Both the position numbers and the translations under genes were made by a program. Below, one piece after another: positions 11,340 to 23,315 of a stretch of DNA of 64,000 nt. Position 1 is the stretch's first letter. Each line of letters begins with the position of its first letter. The notes under the pieces were generated by a model, which saw only the letters and a program-made list of their open reading frames with translations, was not told where the DNA came from and did no database searches. This stretch comes from Nymphaea colorata (taxonomy: Eukaryota > Streptophyta > Magnoliopsida > Nymphaeales > Nymphaeaceae): assembly GCF_008831285.2 (NCBI RefSeq), contig NC_045140.1, positions 19,838,370 through 19,902,369 of the forward strand, given 5' to 3'.

Positions 11340-14300
11340 ACTTTTTATACGACTCAGTTTTTGTCGTCAACGTTCCGCTTCCTGAGTTTCTTCTTTGTCC
11401 AGCAAAATATATCATTTTTTAATGAGAAAAAAATGTTTTTCATATTCTATTTTTTATTTTATGTGGATACAATAAGACCATCGCCACCAAGAAAAGGAGA
11501 TTTTTATCGACGCAAGGGAGAAAAACACCAATAAAAACAAGCAAGAAGTCCCTATTGGCTTTACTAACATTTTATTATCAACGTCAGTGAACGTAGTGTC
11601 GATGATGCTTCCAAAAATTGACCTTTTACTAAATGAAAAAATAACTGTCACTGAAAATCGATTTTATTTTAGCGGTTTTATATTTACCCGTAACATCGAG
11701 CATGCGGTGTGCGGTAGATTGGTGAATGGAAAAAGTGAAAAGTTACGACTTACAGAGAGTGACACCGTAATCTTTTTAGGTTCTTCACTCGAGCAATGAA
11801 TGACGAACGATATGCACTTTTACGTAGTGAAAGTTCCAACATTCCTTAAATTATTTAGACAAAAAGAAAAAGTCTCGATATCATTTTCTCTTTATGAATA
11901 AATCCAACGAGTCTTCCACCGACAGATAGCTCTCACTGGGGGACGGACTACTTTAGCTTCTAACAATAAGGTCAATTCAAAAAAGTAGTGAACAAGGTCA
12001 AGTTGGACACTTCGATTCAGTTTAAACTTTGTCTCTCTGCCTTTCAAAGGCTTGGTAGTTGCACTTTTCATCTCGACCAAAAAGAGATGATTAAGAAACG
12101 TCGATGTTGCTTGATGGTAAAAAATTATAAATTTGTTGCTAAGAAACAGTCACTATATGGAGCATTAGTGGTAGTTTCTGGTGCAATTTTCAATTTTTAA
12201 CCATCTGACAACAATAGCATCGATAAATTTTTTATGCATGAATTTTTCATTTTTAAAAGTACCAAACGATCAAGTATTTTTGAAAATATTGGTCAAATGT
12301 TGAAGTATGCTTGGGAAAATTATTCAAAAGTTACGTTTGTGTCTTGTCTAGAAAAGCTGAGATTGTGGTGATCTTTGGTCGCAAGATTTTTACTGTTGCC
12401 GACTCTTTTAACCATTTTCTGAGATTTCTGAAAAGTTACATTTGCATCGTATCCTTATTCCTGGTCCACGAATTAAAGCTGATATCTTCACTGTCATGTT
12501 GGTCCATTTCCCACCTTTCTCCTTTGGACTAAGCCTTTTCAGAGACCAAGAAGGCTAAACCAAGAAGATCCCAAATTTTGGCCATCAAAAGAGGGATGAA
12601 AGTCTTGCTTTCTCTGCTTCTATGTAATGTAGTGGAATCTCCTTCACTAGGCCCCCCTGCACATTTCTATGTGCAATATTATATTAAATTCATATCATTT
12701 TCTCCGGAGGACTTAGGATTTGGGGGTAGATTTCCGCAGGAATAAAATTTTTCGTGGCTGTGTTTGAATTCTAATTTGTTTCTTAGAGGAATTCGAATTC
12801 AGGCTATGATTGATTTTCTTAAGAATCTTCATTCACATCGGCATTTTGATTCTCACTTGCAACCATTAAGTAGTACTAGCTGGGGTATTTGATGCTCAGC
12901 TGGTTTGGTAGTGGCCGATGTGAGATAAAACATATCTCTTGCTTGTTTGATTCCCGTGGATGCTACTGCTATTGTTTCTTGAAATAGACGGGCTTCCCTC
13001 CTTTCCTCTCTTTGTAGGTTGTAAATAGAATGAGTCAATTTTCTTGGCCTAGCCTCAACCTAGCTTATCTTTCCAGCCCCTGCGAGTTTTTCCTTCGCTC
13101 CCCCTCATCTGCTAAGTCCAGTCTTTCGTTTTTGTTTTTTTTTTTTTTACTTGACAAACATTGGTTGATCAGCTGTTCATGTAAGATTTGGGAAAAGTAC
13201 AATAACACACGGTCCTTCGACACTCATACTTTGGCAAAGTTTCATAAATAAACATGTTTTAAAGATTGAGATAGATTCATGTAATATTATTAAAGCGTTC
13301 TTGCTACCAAACGACCTCTAAAGTGTTGAGAGACATTTCCTCTCCACTTTCTTTGCCGCCATCCTCTCACATGGACACCTACAGTTGAATATACCATGAT
13401 TTGGCAATGTCAAAATTATATTTGTGCCTTCTCTTGTCCCTCTTTTTCCCTCCTTTGTTTCCTTGCTTGCTTTCATGTTTTCTCTTCTTTTAGAAGCCGC
13501 TTTTTTGCAACTTTTGATGACTGTTTGTAACCTATTTTTTTGTTGATAATATTCCCATTTTGTCCTTTCTTTCTCTCTCAACTGCTTACTTTCTATGTGA
13601 TCTTAAGCTAATAAAAATCAAAACTTAAGCATGGTTTTTGTTATTTCATCAAAGTTTGAGCCTGTTTTTTGTAAAATATTTAAGAAATAAAAATAACATG
13701 GAAAGTGCTTGGTTGGGTGGAAATCTAGGTCGGACTAAAAGCTTTTCTTTTTTGAGGATGTGATCGGATGCCGTGCACCCAGCGCATCGGATTCTCATAT
13801 TTGAGAATTGAGATGAGCGTACGCATGTGGGTCCTCAATCCTCCTCCCCGCATCTAATTACTAAAAGAAAGTTTATATTAATTTATCATTATTTTACGAT
13901 AATATACAAGTGAATATGTTTTATTTTATATATTAATTTTAACTATTTTAGTTATTTTTAAAATTGTTTACAACATTACTATAAGAAAATCCGTAAAAAG
14001 ATTATTTTAAAATATTTTTATTTATTTTCACTTTTTTTTTTTTTTTTTGTTTTGGGGGCATCCCTCGTGGGGGCGTCTAGAACGAAGGGATCGCGTTGTT
14101 CGGGACATGTACAACGCAACACCCACCGACAAGGCCCCAGCAGGTGGCAGGGTCTCCAAAAGCTGACGGTTCACACTCGCATGCATCTCCATTATTTTCA
14201 CAACGAAAGTCGTCCTGTGAACAGGATTAGGAAAAACACAAAGGCGTCGATTGCATAAATTGACTGAATCGACAAAAATTATTAAAAAAATTATTTTCAT

Positions 14301-15699
14301 AAAGTAAGTATAATATTATTAAATTATTTTAAAAAGTAAATAAAAAAAACTGACAAGATAAGTTCACCCCTCAACAACGTAATCACAAGGAGTTTGGTGT
14401 AGCTAGTCGAGTTAGCCGTTGGTAAAAATATAGTTATAGAAAACAAGTTTTTTTTGAAAAAAACATGATAAATTAAATGACCTTTTAAATGTTAAAATTT
14501 AAAAAAACTGTGTTTTTTTAAAAAAAATATATTAAAAACAAAAAAAGAGCCTTTTTAGGGTGTTTTTAAAGCGTTTTTTCACTTTGTTTCACTTTTTTCA
14601 GTTTTTTAATGCCAAACTGTTTTTTTTTTACTTTTTATTTTTTATTTGTGAAAAATTCACTTATCTGATTATGTTTATGTTATCAGTTTCTCACTTATTT
14701 TATTTTTCTTTTATTTTAAATTTTTTCCTTTTTTTTTCAAGCTCGCGACGTATTATACTCGAGCAAAACTTTGTTATGGTAAAAAGTGATTGATTAATTT
14801 TATTCTCATGAGAATCAATTTTTGCATGCAAGGGTGGAGCCAAGATTTCATGTTTAAGGGAGACAATCATGCCCTACTAAATAATTTTTTTAAACAAAAA
14901 TTTTTTAAATCAATTTTAAGTTTTACATGGCCGAACTAACATTTTTGAAAATTTTAATACATAAAATTTAAAATTTCAAAACTTGAGATAGGTTTAACTT
15001 AGAGTCCCGCATTGCAGAACAAATGACAAAGTTTTTCAGCCGGGATGCGATTTCCCGAGTTTGTAAAACAGAAGAAAACAATTCAAACACGAGACAAACA
15101 AAGACATGACAAAAAGAGTGGGTCAAAGATAAAAACAAAAAAAGGGGGTTGTGAAAGAGTTCGCATTCAACTTTCATGTACCTGAGAAGGTGAAAGTATC
15201 GTTTGCATCATGGATGAAGTTTCTCCGTGGTTACAATGAAATTAAAGATTAAAAGTCATCCTGTATGACTTCAACCATCGATTTATATGTTATTATTGAT
15301 AGTTTATTTCCACCACCAAATCGAGATGAGACCACATCTTATATGATTCACCTAACAATATGGACCCAAGTTTGGTCAGTTGTCAATATGCTATTGACAG
15401 TATATTGCCAACCTCAAACAAGTTAAGAACTTACTTCTAATATGCAAAATGTTGCACATTTTTGGCAATATAGTTTGTATTTTAGTGACATTTTAATTCA
15501 TCTCGTGGTTGTTGTTGCTTCCAAATTTCGACAAAAAAAAAAGTGCTCCGCTTTCTGTTATAGACTAAAAATGCGTTTTTTATAACAGTTTTTCCAATTG
15601 ACTGCATTTTAGATCTATATGTAACTTGTGCAAACTTGAGCATATTTTGTAGCTTTTCAAACATTTTGCTTAATCAATCATGTGAAATTTTCATTTCCT

Positions 15700-16064
15700 T
15701 AGGTTGTGTTTGCATTTATGCCAGAATTATAGAATTATAAACTTAAAATTCTCATTTTTGATGATATGAAAATTGTGTTATTAAACAAAGAATGTTGATT
15801 CCGGAATTATAAAGTCATTCTTAAATCAAAATTCTGAAATTGTGATTCTACCTTAGGAGGTAAAATTATGATTTTATAATTTTAGAATGTTTCATCACCT
15901 TTTAGGCACATGTCATGATGTTTTAATTCATCAATTTTAGAATTTTAATTCTTGTTTTATCAAACATATCATTTTTCAAATTCTGTAATAAAAAATCGAT
16001 ATTACCCAACCAAAAGGAAAATTAGAACTGAAATTTTCATTTCAAGGCGTCAAATGCCCCTTAA
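15700..16064. mobile_element. Non-autonomous hAT-like element candidate
   Basis: The left edge reads CCTTAGGTTGTGTTTGCATT. The right edge, reverse complemented, reads CCTTAAGGGGCATTTGACG; the two are imperfect inverted ends. The interior is rich in GAATTATAATTC-like palindromic words. The segment is absent from the matching part of block A, which suggests insertion after duplication. I could not see a clear target-site duplication. Confidence 0.35.
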
Positions 16065-16789
16065 GGAGGAGGAGTTGTGCAATACAAGCATTATTTTGCA
16101 AAAGGAAGCAAAAAAGTCAGTTGTTTTAATAATATTCACATAAATTTAGGACTAATTTGCAAAATATGAAAAATCCAAAAAGGTATTCAACGTATGGGTT
16201 CAAGCAATGAAGACACCTACACGTCAGATCGCCAAGAAAAGCAGACCAAGCAAAGCGGCTTTTTCTTAGCGATACGATACAATCGTATATATCTTGAATT
16301 GAATCGAATTTGTTCAAAAATAATCTATCTTAGTATCCATATATGTGATCGCTTAAGTTAATTCATTTCTTTAGTTGTCTCATGTTTCAGCCATCAACCA
16401 TACAACCCACATCATTTCCAATCATTGAACATATTACAAATTTAAAAAATGCAACATCATGATTCATGTCCAAGACATGTGAACATTATTACATTTTTTA
16501 TTATGTTTATGGGGTAGAAATGTTTTCATTTCCAATCATTGAACATATTAAAAGTTTGAAAGTCTAACACCGTCTCCATCCTGTGAACATATTATGTGCA
16601 TGTTTATCTATTATATATGACAACTTTTTATAATCTGAAAAGATATATATTTATGTAAAATATGTCGCGACCAGATTTATGATTGCCTAAAAAAAAGTTA
16701 AAACCCAGCTCTTGATGGTGCTCTTTTCAAACAACATATAGATTTTTTTTTTTTGCCTTTTAAAAGTTTATAAGAGCTTTTTTTTTAAA

Positions 16790-16957
16790 AAAATGGTGAG
16801 TGGTTCATTCCGCTACACTTAAGAGAGGCCATTGGCCATGTTTCGGGACCTTTTTACGGTCTAAAGGTAAAACACACTCAGACGTGATAGTGACCCCTCC
16901 AAGATTCGAACATGATTCCTTAACGAAAGTAGACTACCTTACTGCTCAGTATACTAC
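16790..16957 (-). mobile_element. tRNA-derived SINE candidate
   Basis: On the minus strand a pol III A-box-like word TGAGCAGTAAGG (16948 to 16937) is followed 26 bp later by a near-consensus B box GTTCGAATCTT (16911 to 16901), tRNA-like spacing. A non-tRNA body follows and ends in a T-rich stretch near 16790. No complete cloverleaf is present, so this is not called a tRNA gene. The plus-strand open frame over it (16800-17207) is a by-product. Confidence 0.4.
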
Positions 16958-17890
16958 CACTTTTCGAAGTAAAGGTTTACAAGGTTATGTTTTAAAGGAC
17001 ATATATAAGATGGCTAGTTGGGTAGGTGGGTGTAAAAATATGTGTTGTCAATTCATTTTTTTGTTGGGACTTACCAACTTAGCCCTAGCCCCTGAATGGA
17101 AGGAAGAAAAGCAAAGGGTGTTCAATTCTCATCTGGGTGGTAGGACCGATGAAAAACCTCCACTTAGAGCAGCTTTAAGAACGAGGAATTCATTGCATGG
17201 ATTATGATAATGAGAAACGACTTATGATGGGTCTAAGACACCAAAATCCTTAACTGAACTAGCAAGCCTGACTAGATTTTTGTAAGAGACAACTATTCGC
17301 AGTAGCGGAGCTACTTGTTGGTTAGGGTGGGCCACTGCCCACATGAGCCCATTGAAAATCACATAATGCCCACACCAAATTTATGTCACCAATGCAAGTG
17401 CTCCATGACTAAAAAATCCTTGCTCCTCCATTGACTATTCGAGCAAGCCAAAAGAGACACAGAGTAGTTGACAAAGTCTCTCGGCTCGAGTGCAGTTTGC
17501 TTATATAAGAAAGGCAAAAGGATGAAGCAAACAAAGATCGGAACCTACCTAGGCGAGGCTGGTACAATATTGGTCAAGCCTGGGGATCCATTACCAAATG
17601 CCCACTGATATTCATGATAAGCTCTGGAATTTTTTGGAAGCAACTGCCTGTGGCCTGTTCTTCTTCCCATCAACTGCTAACTACCACTGTTCGGGGCCTT
17701 ACATTCTTGGTCTTCTTCGTCCAACCCTATGAAAGATGCCAAAATCGCCAGTACATTGATTCTTCAACTTGTTAATTATTCACCTCAATCAAACAAGAGT
17801 CCAAGTTACGTCTCACTTTTTCTTATTCTTTTGTACCGTCTCTCTCCAAGCAGTGGGCCTCCACCGCAACGTGATTTTTTGGATTCTCTT

Positions 17891-18949
17891 GTGGCCCATA
17901 AAAGGTGAACAATATTCACTCATGAAAAAGAAAAAAAAAACAATTTAATTTAGAATAAGCAGTCTCTAAAAGTTAGATGCAACTTTTTAGATGAGCACGA
18001 GGTTAACAATTCACTGTCTGTCCGATAAAAAAACGAAAGGCTTCCCCATTTCCATTTTTCTGATCAACTAGAGTAGCACACACATGAATCAAATGACGGC
18101 GTTCACTAGCTATACTATGCCTTATAAAACAAGGATATGCAACCTTAAAAGCTAAAGTAAGATTGATTTTTTTTATGAGAACCCTACACAACTTTGGTGC
18201 TTCAGCACGCAGGGGAAACATTGCAGGCCCTAGAGAAACTTGCTCCTCCACGGTGCTCGCACGAGGGGCGATTATCCGGTGCCGGGCCGGTGGCCGTGCT
18301 CCTCAACCTTTGGCTCAAAGTCAGCTACCCGGAAAACCCTAACAGAGCCTCTTGCTCTTCAACACAAATCTTGTGTAAGCTAAATTAAACTAAGCTGGGT
18401 AATGCTTTGCCAATCCATGGGATATATCAAATTACCAATCCAAACTCAGAAATGCTTTGCCAAACTAGATGGAGGAAACTGAATTCCGTTGCGGATTAGA
18501 TTTCAATTCACTATGCGCTTTTGTAGCAGTGGCGAAGCCAAAAAAATTCTTGTTAAAAGGGCACTCCAAGTATAAATTTAAAACTTGAAGGGACATTCAT
18601 ATGTAAAAAATTAAAAATTAATGAGGCTTCTATACATAAATAATGTAAATTTAGTGGTATGGGCCCAACACTAGACCCAATTATTCAGTAAACTGGGCCC
18701 AAAACTAGATCCAGTTAAGTCGAGTTCAGTCATGGCTGAATCCAGCTCATCTCTGAACCATTTGCACCCCTAGTTGATTGTTGTACCACTTGATCTGTTT
18801 AGAACCTGTCCACATCTCTTGGAAAACAAAACTTTGGCACTTGAATAGCAGAGCAAGTTCATATTTTTCATCTTTCTTATATTACTGAACATGAAGCAAA
18901 GTTGATCCAACTTGTATCTAATTTGAACTTGGAGGATTATATAGTGACG
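17891..18949. other. Intergenic, no gene seen
   Basis: AT-rich spacer. At 18528-18650 there is a GTGGCGAAGCCAAAAA start resembling the gGCAGAGCCA-type repeat found further on, probably a diverged relative. Open frames at 18003-18251 and 18194-18388 overlap on opposite strands and show no family features. Confidence 0.4.
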
Positions 18950-19046
18950 GAGAGAGGATTTTTTGGCTGAGAGATACTTTGAGTTGCCAACACGAGTCTG
19001 ATGTACGGATTGCATGTCATTGAAATCAGGTTTACCTTCACTACAA

Positions 19047-19242
19047 TCAGGGGCAGAGCCAGAAATTTTTTATAAGGGAGACCGAATTAAAGTTTTTAAA
19101 TTTTGACTAAGGTCGAAATATCATTTTTCAAAATTTTCATATAAGACAAGTAAATTTTTTTAAAATTTACATGTAATTTTTTTAAAAAAAAATTGAGATG
19201 GAGCCAAGGCTCATGAGAGCCTTACCTTGGTTATGCCCCTGA
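19047..19242. mobile_element. Short TIR element, copy 1
   Basis: A 196-bp unit with inverted ends TCAGGGGCA and TGCCCCTGA. Flanks are CTACAA on the left and CCACAA on the right, consistent with a decayed 6-bp target duplication. The interior is A/T-rich with GAGCCA near one end and GAGCCAAGGCTC near the other. There is no coding capacity, so it is MITE-like. Confidence 0.5.
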
Positions 19243-19446
19243 CCACAACCCCCATGGTTACAATGGAAGCACGTACTGGCCTTATACCTTCCATTTTGAT
19301 TATCTTTTTCTTAAATCCTACTAGTTTGGACATGTAAACTTCATTCAATGGAATTCATCATAACTTCATTCAAGCAGGGAGATGATTTTTTGGCTGAGAG
19401 GTGTTTTGATGTGCGGATTGCATGTCATTGAAATCAGTCACTATAA

Positions 19447-19639
19447 TCAGGAGCAGAGCTAGAAATTTTTCATGAGGAGGGTCGAATTAAAGTTTTTAAA
19501 TTTTGATTAAATCTGAAATATCATTTTTCAAAATTTTTATATAAAACAAGTAAGATTTTTTAAAATTTACATATAATTTTTTTTAAAAAAAAATTGAGTT
19601 AGAGCCAAGGTCCATGAGAGCCTTACCTTATGCCCCTGA
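19447..19639. mobile_element. Short TIR element, copy 2
   Basis: The same unit inside the second half of the tandem duplication (193 bp). Its left end TCAGGAGCA has one change and its right end TGCCCCTGA is intact. Flanks are CTATAA and CTACAA, which supports the proposed 6-bp target duplication. Confidence 0.5.
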
Positions 19640-20344
19640 CTACAACCCCCCTGGTTACAATGGAAACACAGTGTATTATACCTTCCATTTTGATTATCTT
19701 TTTCTTAAATCCTACTAGTTTGGACATGTAAACTTCATTCAGTGGAATTCATCATAACTTCATTCAAGCAGTTCCAACTCTATAACATATTTCCAATTGA
19801 CTAAACAATTTTTAGATGTATATATGCATATGTACATGTGTATGTAAATTGTCTATAGAATATTACTAGATATTATGTTTTCACTTGGCATACTATTTTA
19901 TGTTTGGTTAGAGTATGCCGACGGCCAGAATCTTAAAAATAATTTAGTCTACGTGTTGATAGACCTAACAAGGTTTTTTTATTTGCCTTCAGGTGACATG
20001 TTTCACCTCTAAAATATAAATTATTTGTAGAATATTGCTGGTTTGTCTTGTTACATGTCGACTATTTTATATCTGATTTGAATGCATGAAAGCGACAATG
20101 TCGAAATTAGGCTCTCTAAGCATCGGCAGATTAACAAAAAAGAACAACAACAAGCTTTTAAAGTGTCGTTTTTTGGAGAAGTTGATCTCTATAATGCATA
20201 ATGCATTAAATGTTATAATATGTTGTGCATTATGTATGAACAATATTTTTAAAAAAATGTTTTGTTTAGTATGAAATTGATACTAGTCTTCACTCTTCAT
20301 TCTTCAATTCTTTTCTTAGAAAAAACGATTTCTTAAATTTTAAT

Positions 20345-20686
20345 TGTTATTTTGGCTTTAGAAAAGTTTCTTTTTCCAGCCCAACATGGGAGAGAATCGG
20401 TCCATTCGGACGGCCCGGTAAAAAAGGACCTTGTTCTCTCTCTCTCTCTCTCGCAGTCTCAGGCTGGCGCCTGTCGGCCGCCGCCCACTTGCTGTCTGTC
20501 TCCTGCTGGTCTGTGGCCTCTGCCCGCCGGCCGCCGCCACGCTTGAGAAGTTCGACCGCCTCCTCTTCTTGGTTCTCATTTGGACCTTGCCTCATGGAGG
20601 GTCAGCCAAATGATCGCAGTTTTGCCGGAAATTCTACCGACGATATCAGAGCATATATAACAAAATATCATGAGAATCAGTCTTGA
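20345..20686 (+). other. GC-rich island; candidate APO3 leader exon with small ORF
   Basis: Abrupt GC-rich sequence with a CT run (20435-20452), like a plant promoter/5' leader, lies 2.6 kb upstream of the APO3-like start on the same strand. At 20594-20686 a 30-codon frame opens with MEGQPNDRS and closes near YHENQS; it is hydrophilic and uses all codon positions like coding DNA, but matches no family I know. It may be an upstream ORF, or a first coding exon of an unrecognised gene. No donor site could be fixed. Confidence 0.35.
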
Positions 20687-22270
20687 ACCATAGGAATGTA
20701 GAAATTCAAGCCCTACAAATTCTGAATTTTATGCAAAAACTTCATACTTAGGACTCAAATCAGAAAGGAATGACTACGTGATCATCTAGAGATTAGTTAA
20801 CCAAATAATCAACCCTTGTTATTTTATCCCAAAATAAATAATGCCCTTGTTATCTTATCCATGCTCCTTTTTCTGCTAGCTCTGGTTTTCCTTCTTTCGT
20901 TTGAGCATCTTCCTATTTGTTTTGCCATTTCTGCAGGATCTTTTTCTAATCTCCATCAATTTCTTCCTTTGCTTGACAGATTTTGGTGTTTGTCAAGTCT
21001 ATCTTATATGCCCTTTGTTCTTATGTCGTTGTTTTCCGACATCATAGCCATGTTCACTTCAGTTCCTCTGAAAATTTTGTGTCATCTGCAGTGGAACGTT
21101 GGTAGGCATGCTCGCACGACAATGCCTTTCGTTACCTTGACGAAGAATGGTGAACGATAGTTACGAGTTCTAAAGATTGATGAACGAGAAGGCTTCAGAG
21201 TTACTTTCTTCTAGTTGTAGACTGGAGGGAATCAGCCCAGTTCGATTAGATTCGCTAAGTTTACTCAATGCTTGTCAAAGAAAACACAACTGTTCTCAAA
21301 CTATTTGAAATGATCCATTGTGGTTGATGCACATGGTGGTAAAGTGAAGCACTTTTTCCAGATATATTGAAAATGTTAAGAGATGATAAGTCATAATTTT
21401 TTTTAAGATGTTCAAAAGTTAAATAACTGGGGGACTTTAAAATAATGAAATCAGCATGATTGATGACATTGTTTGAGAGGGGACACTCGTGAAAGCCTCT
21501 CTCCTTTTCTTCTTCTCTCAGGGTTCAGAATTGTTTCGGAACTTAGATTCCTCCCTTCTTTCAGAGTTCAGGATTGTTTCAGAACTTAGATTTCTCCCTT
21601 TCTCTCAGAGTTCATGATTGTTTAGGAACTTAGACGGGGAATGATACACCGTTACTTATCAATGAGAATGTTGTGTATTCATCATTTGTAGTTGAAGGAG
21701 CAGGAATTGCTCTACACACTTAATTAGGCGGTCTCTTAATTGCTGAGCATCATAATATAGCATTAGAAAAGCTGCAGACTTATCGTAATTTCTACATCAA
21801 ACAAATTGAAACACCTACATATACATAATCCAAGCAGTGCCGAGTAACTTTTTCACATGCAGAAAACATCTTTAACATTCCTAGATTGAACACGAACCCA
21901 ACAATTGAAAGATACAACAAAACCTGAATTTTGTGCTTGTAGAATAGCCCAGTCCTCTAGGAATATAAATGGAAGGCCTGAAGAAAAGACAATTTCATGA
22001 ACGAAAGTACCAATGCAAGGAAGGTACAAGCAGTTGAAATTTGAGATTAACCACAGAAAATTAAAACTAAACCACCACGCAGGTGGACTCAGAAGCATAG
22101 AATCAGAATCTCAAGATACAAAACAGAATTAATTGTAGAAGATCTCCAAAAAAGACAGTTGAACGAGATTGCAGGGGCTAGGAACTGCTGATCACGAAGA
22201 GAGAGGGGAACGGGAGACAGTCGACTAAAACCTCGTCTACCTGACTAATCCTTTCCTTTTCATTTCATAG
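20687..22270. other. Probable leader intron or intergenic DNA
   Basis: No supportable coding sequence. It contains a three-unit tandem repeat at 21512-21632. If the GC-rich island and the exon at 22271 belong to one transcript, this is intron. Confidence 0.35.
21512..21632. repeat. 43-bp tandem repeat, three copies
   Basis: GTTCA-G/T-GATTGTTT-type units start at 21523, 21566 and 21610 (period 43-44) and each contains GGAACTTAGA or CAGAACTTAGA followed by a CTCCCTT tract. Units are about 85-90% alike by eye. Confidence 0.8.
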
Positions 22271-22378
22271 CAGAGACTTGATCATCCATCCGTTGTTTAT
22301 TCTCCTTCTGCTACATCGGCATCTGCTTCTGTGCTTGTCCATGAGAACCACAAACTTGCGCCTGCACGCTTAAAACCT
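22271..22378 (+). other. Probable spliced exon (APO3 leader exon?)
   Basis: A 108-nt interval bounded by textbook splice signals. Upstream is CTGACTAAT (branch-like), a 20-nt pyrimidine tract and CATAG; downstream is CCT then GTGAGTG. One frame is open throughout (36 codons, beginning QRLDHPSVV), but it has no recognised homology and does not join in frame to the APO3 start. It also carries a short ATG frame at 22351. The next acceptor on this strand, TTCCAG at 23242, precedes the APO3 start exon, so I favour a noncoding leader exon. Confidence 0.45.
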
Positions 22379-23315
22379 GTGAGTGTTTCCGCTATTTGTG
22401 TAGTAAGTAGTCCAAAGAAGTAAAGCATCAATATATTCTTGTGTTGTGCTGGAGGCCCGTAAGCGCATTCATCGTTTTCTGGAGCCTATGTAGGGTTTAA
22501 ATACTATTCTGCTGATTTATAGGATTTTAGGTACTGAACGTGATCTAGTTATATGGCAATGAAGGGAACCGCATTTGTACGATTTGAAAAAATATGCAAC
22601 GTAAGGAGTTCTTGATTGAGTGGCGAATTAGTAACATATAGTTATGCCCATCAAGTGTTTGTCGAAATGCGCAATGAATCTCTGGCTTCAAGGACTAAGT
22701 GTGGTAGGCTACTAGCGTAATGCTTATTTTTCGTAACTCTTGTATATGGTTTCCAGAAACTGCTTTCACATAGTATAGCAAAATGCACTGTCGTAAGCTT
22801 CGTTGCTGCTCTACTTGTAGTGCACGGCACATGACATGGGAGCGACTTGGGTGATCCCTACAACATGAAATCTGGTTACTATGGCTGATTACTATTTGTG
22901 GCCTCCATCGACATATATCGTACTTAAATATTCATGTCAATCTTTCATGAGGATTGTTTTCACATACAGTTTTACATCTAAAAATTTTACGTGTCGCACT
23001 CCAAGGACATTCTGTTTCCAGTGTACATGTTATATCATGTTGCAGAGCATAGCGTTCAAAAGAAAGTTTTTATTTGTCGTTCAGCGGTATGTGCTTGCAT
23101 ATTATATTTCTGTGTTTCCTTATGTGATCTTTTGCATTCACGACTTGAATGGAGTCTTAGAATCTATTCTTTTTGTGTTTCTCAGCAATGGCGTTTTCAT
23201 TTCATTAAATGATAAATGCAATTGAGATGTTTTATCTTCCAGTTTACGCTTTTGAGTTCTAAGAGGAGATCTGATAATAGAAAATTGATTTTGCAAGTCA
23301 CAGAAGAGATACTAT

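Larger units (their letters stand above)
11340..17890. repeat. Segmental duplication block B
   Basis: Collinear counterpart of block A on the same strand (segment pairs are listed there). It is nearly twice as long. The extra length includes an element candidate at about 15700-16064, a tRNA-like SINE candidate at about 16790-16957 and low-complexity A/T expansions (13990-14050, 14420-14790). The short open frames are AT-rich and unconserved between the blocks, so I call no gene. Confidence 0.7.
18950..19770. repeat. ~400-bp direct tandem duplication
   Basis: Copy 1 (18950-19377) and copy 2 (19378-19770) align throughout. Both begin in GATTTTTTGGCTGAGAG-like sequence, share GGATTGCATGTCATTG, carry the same internal short element 400 bp apart, and end with TTCATTCAAGCA. 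Copy 1 has extra bases near its start. Divergence looks modest, so the duplication is fairly recent. Confidence 0.85.

Noticed and set aside
16800-17207. 135-codon plus-strand frame
   Set aside because: It overlaps the tRNA-like SINE candidate, lacks family features and is not conserved in block A.
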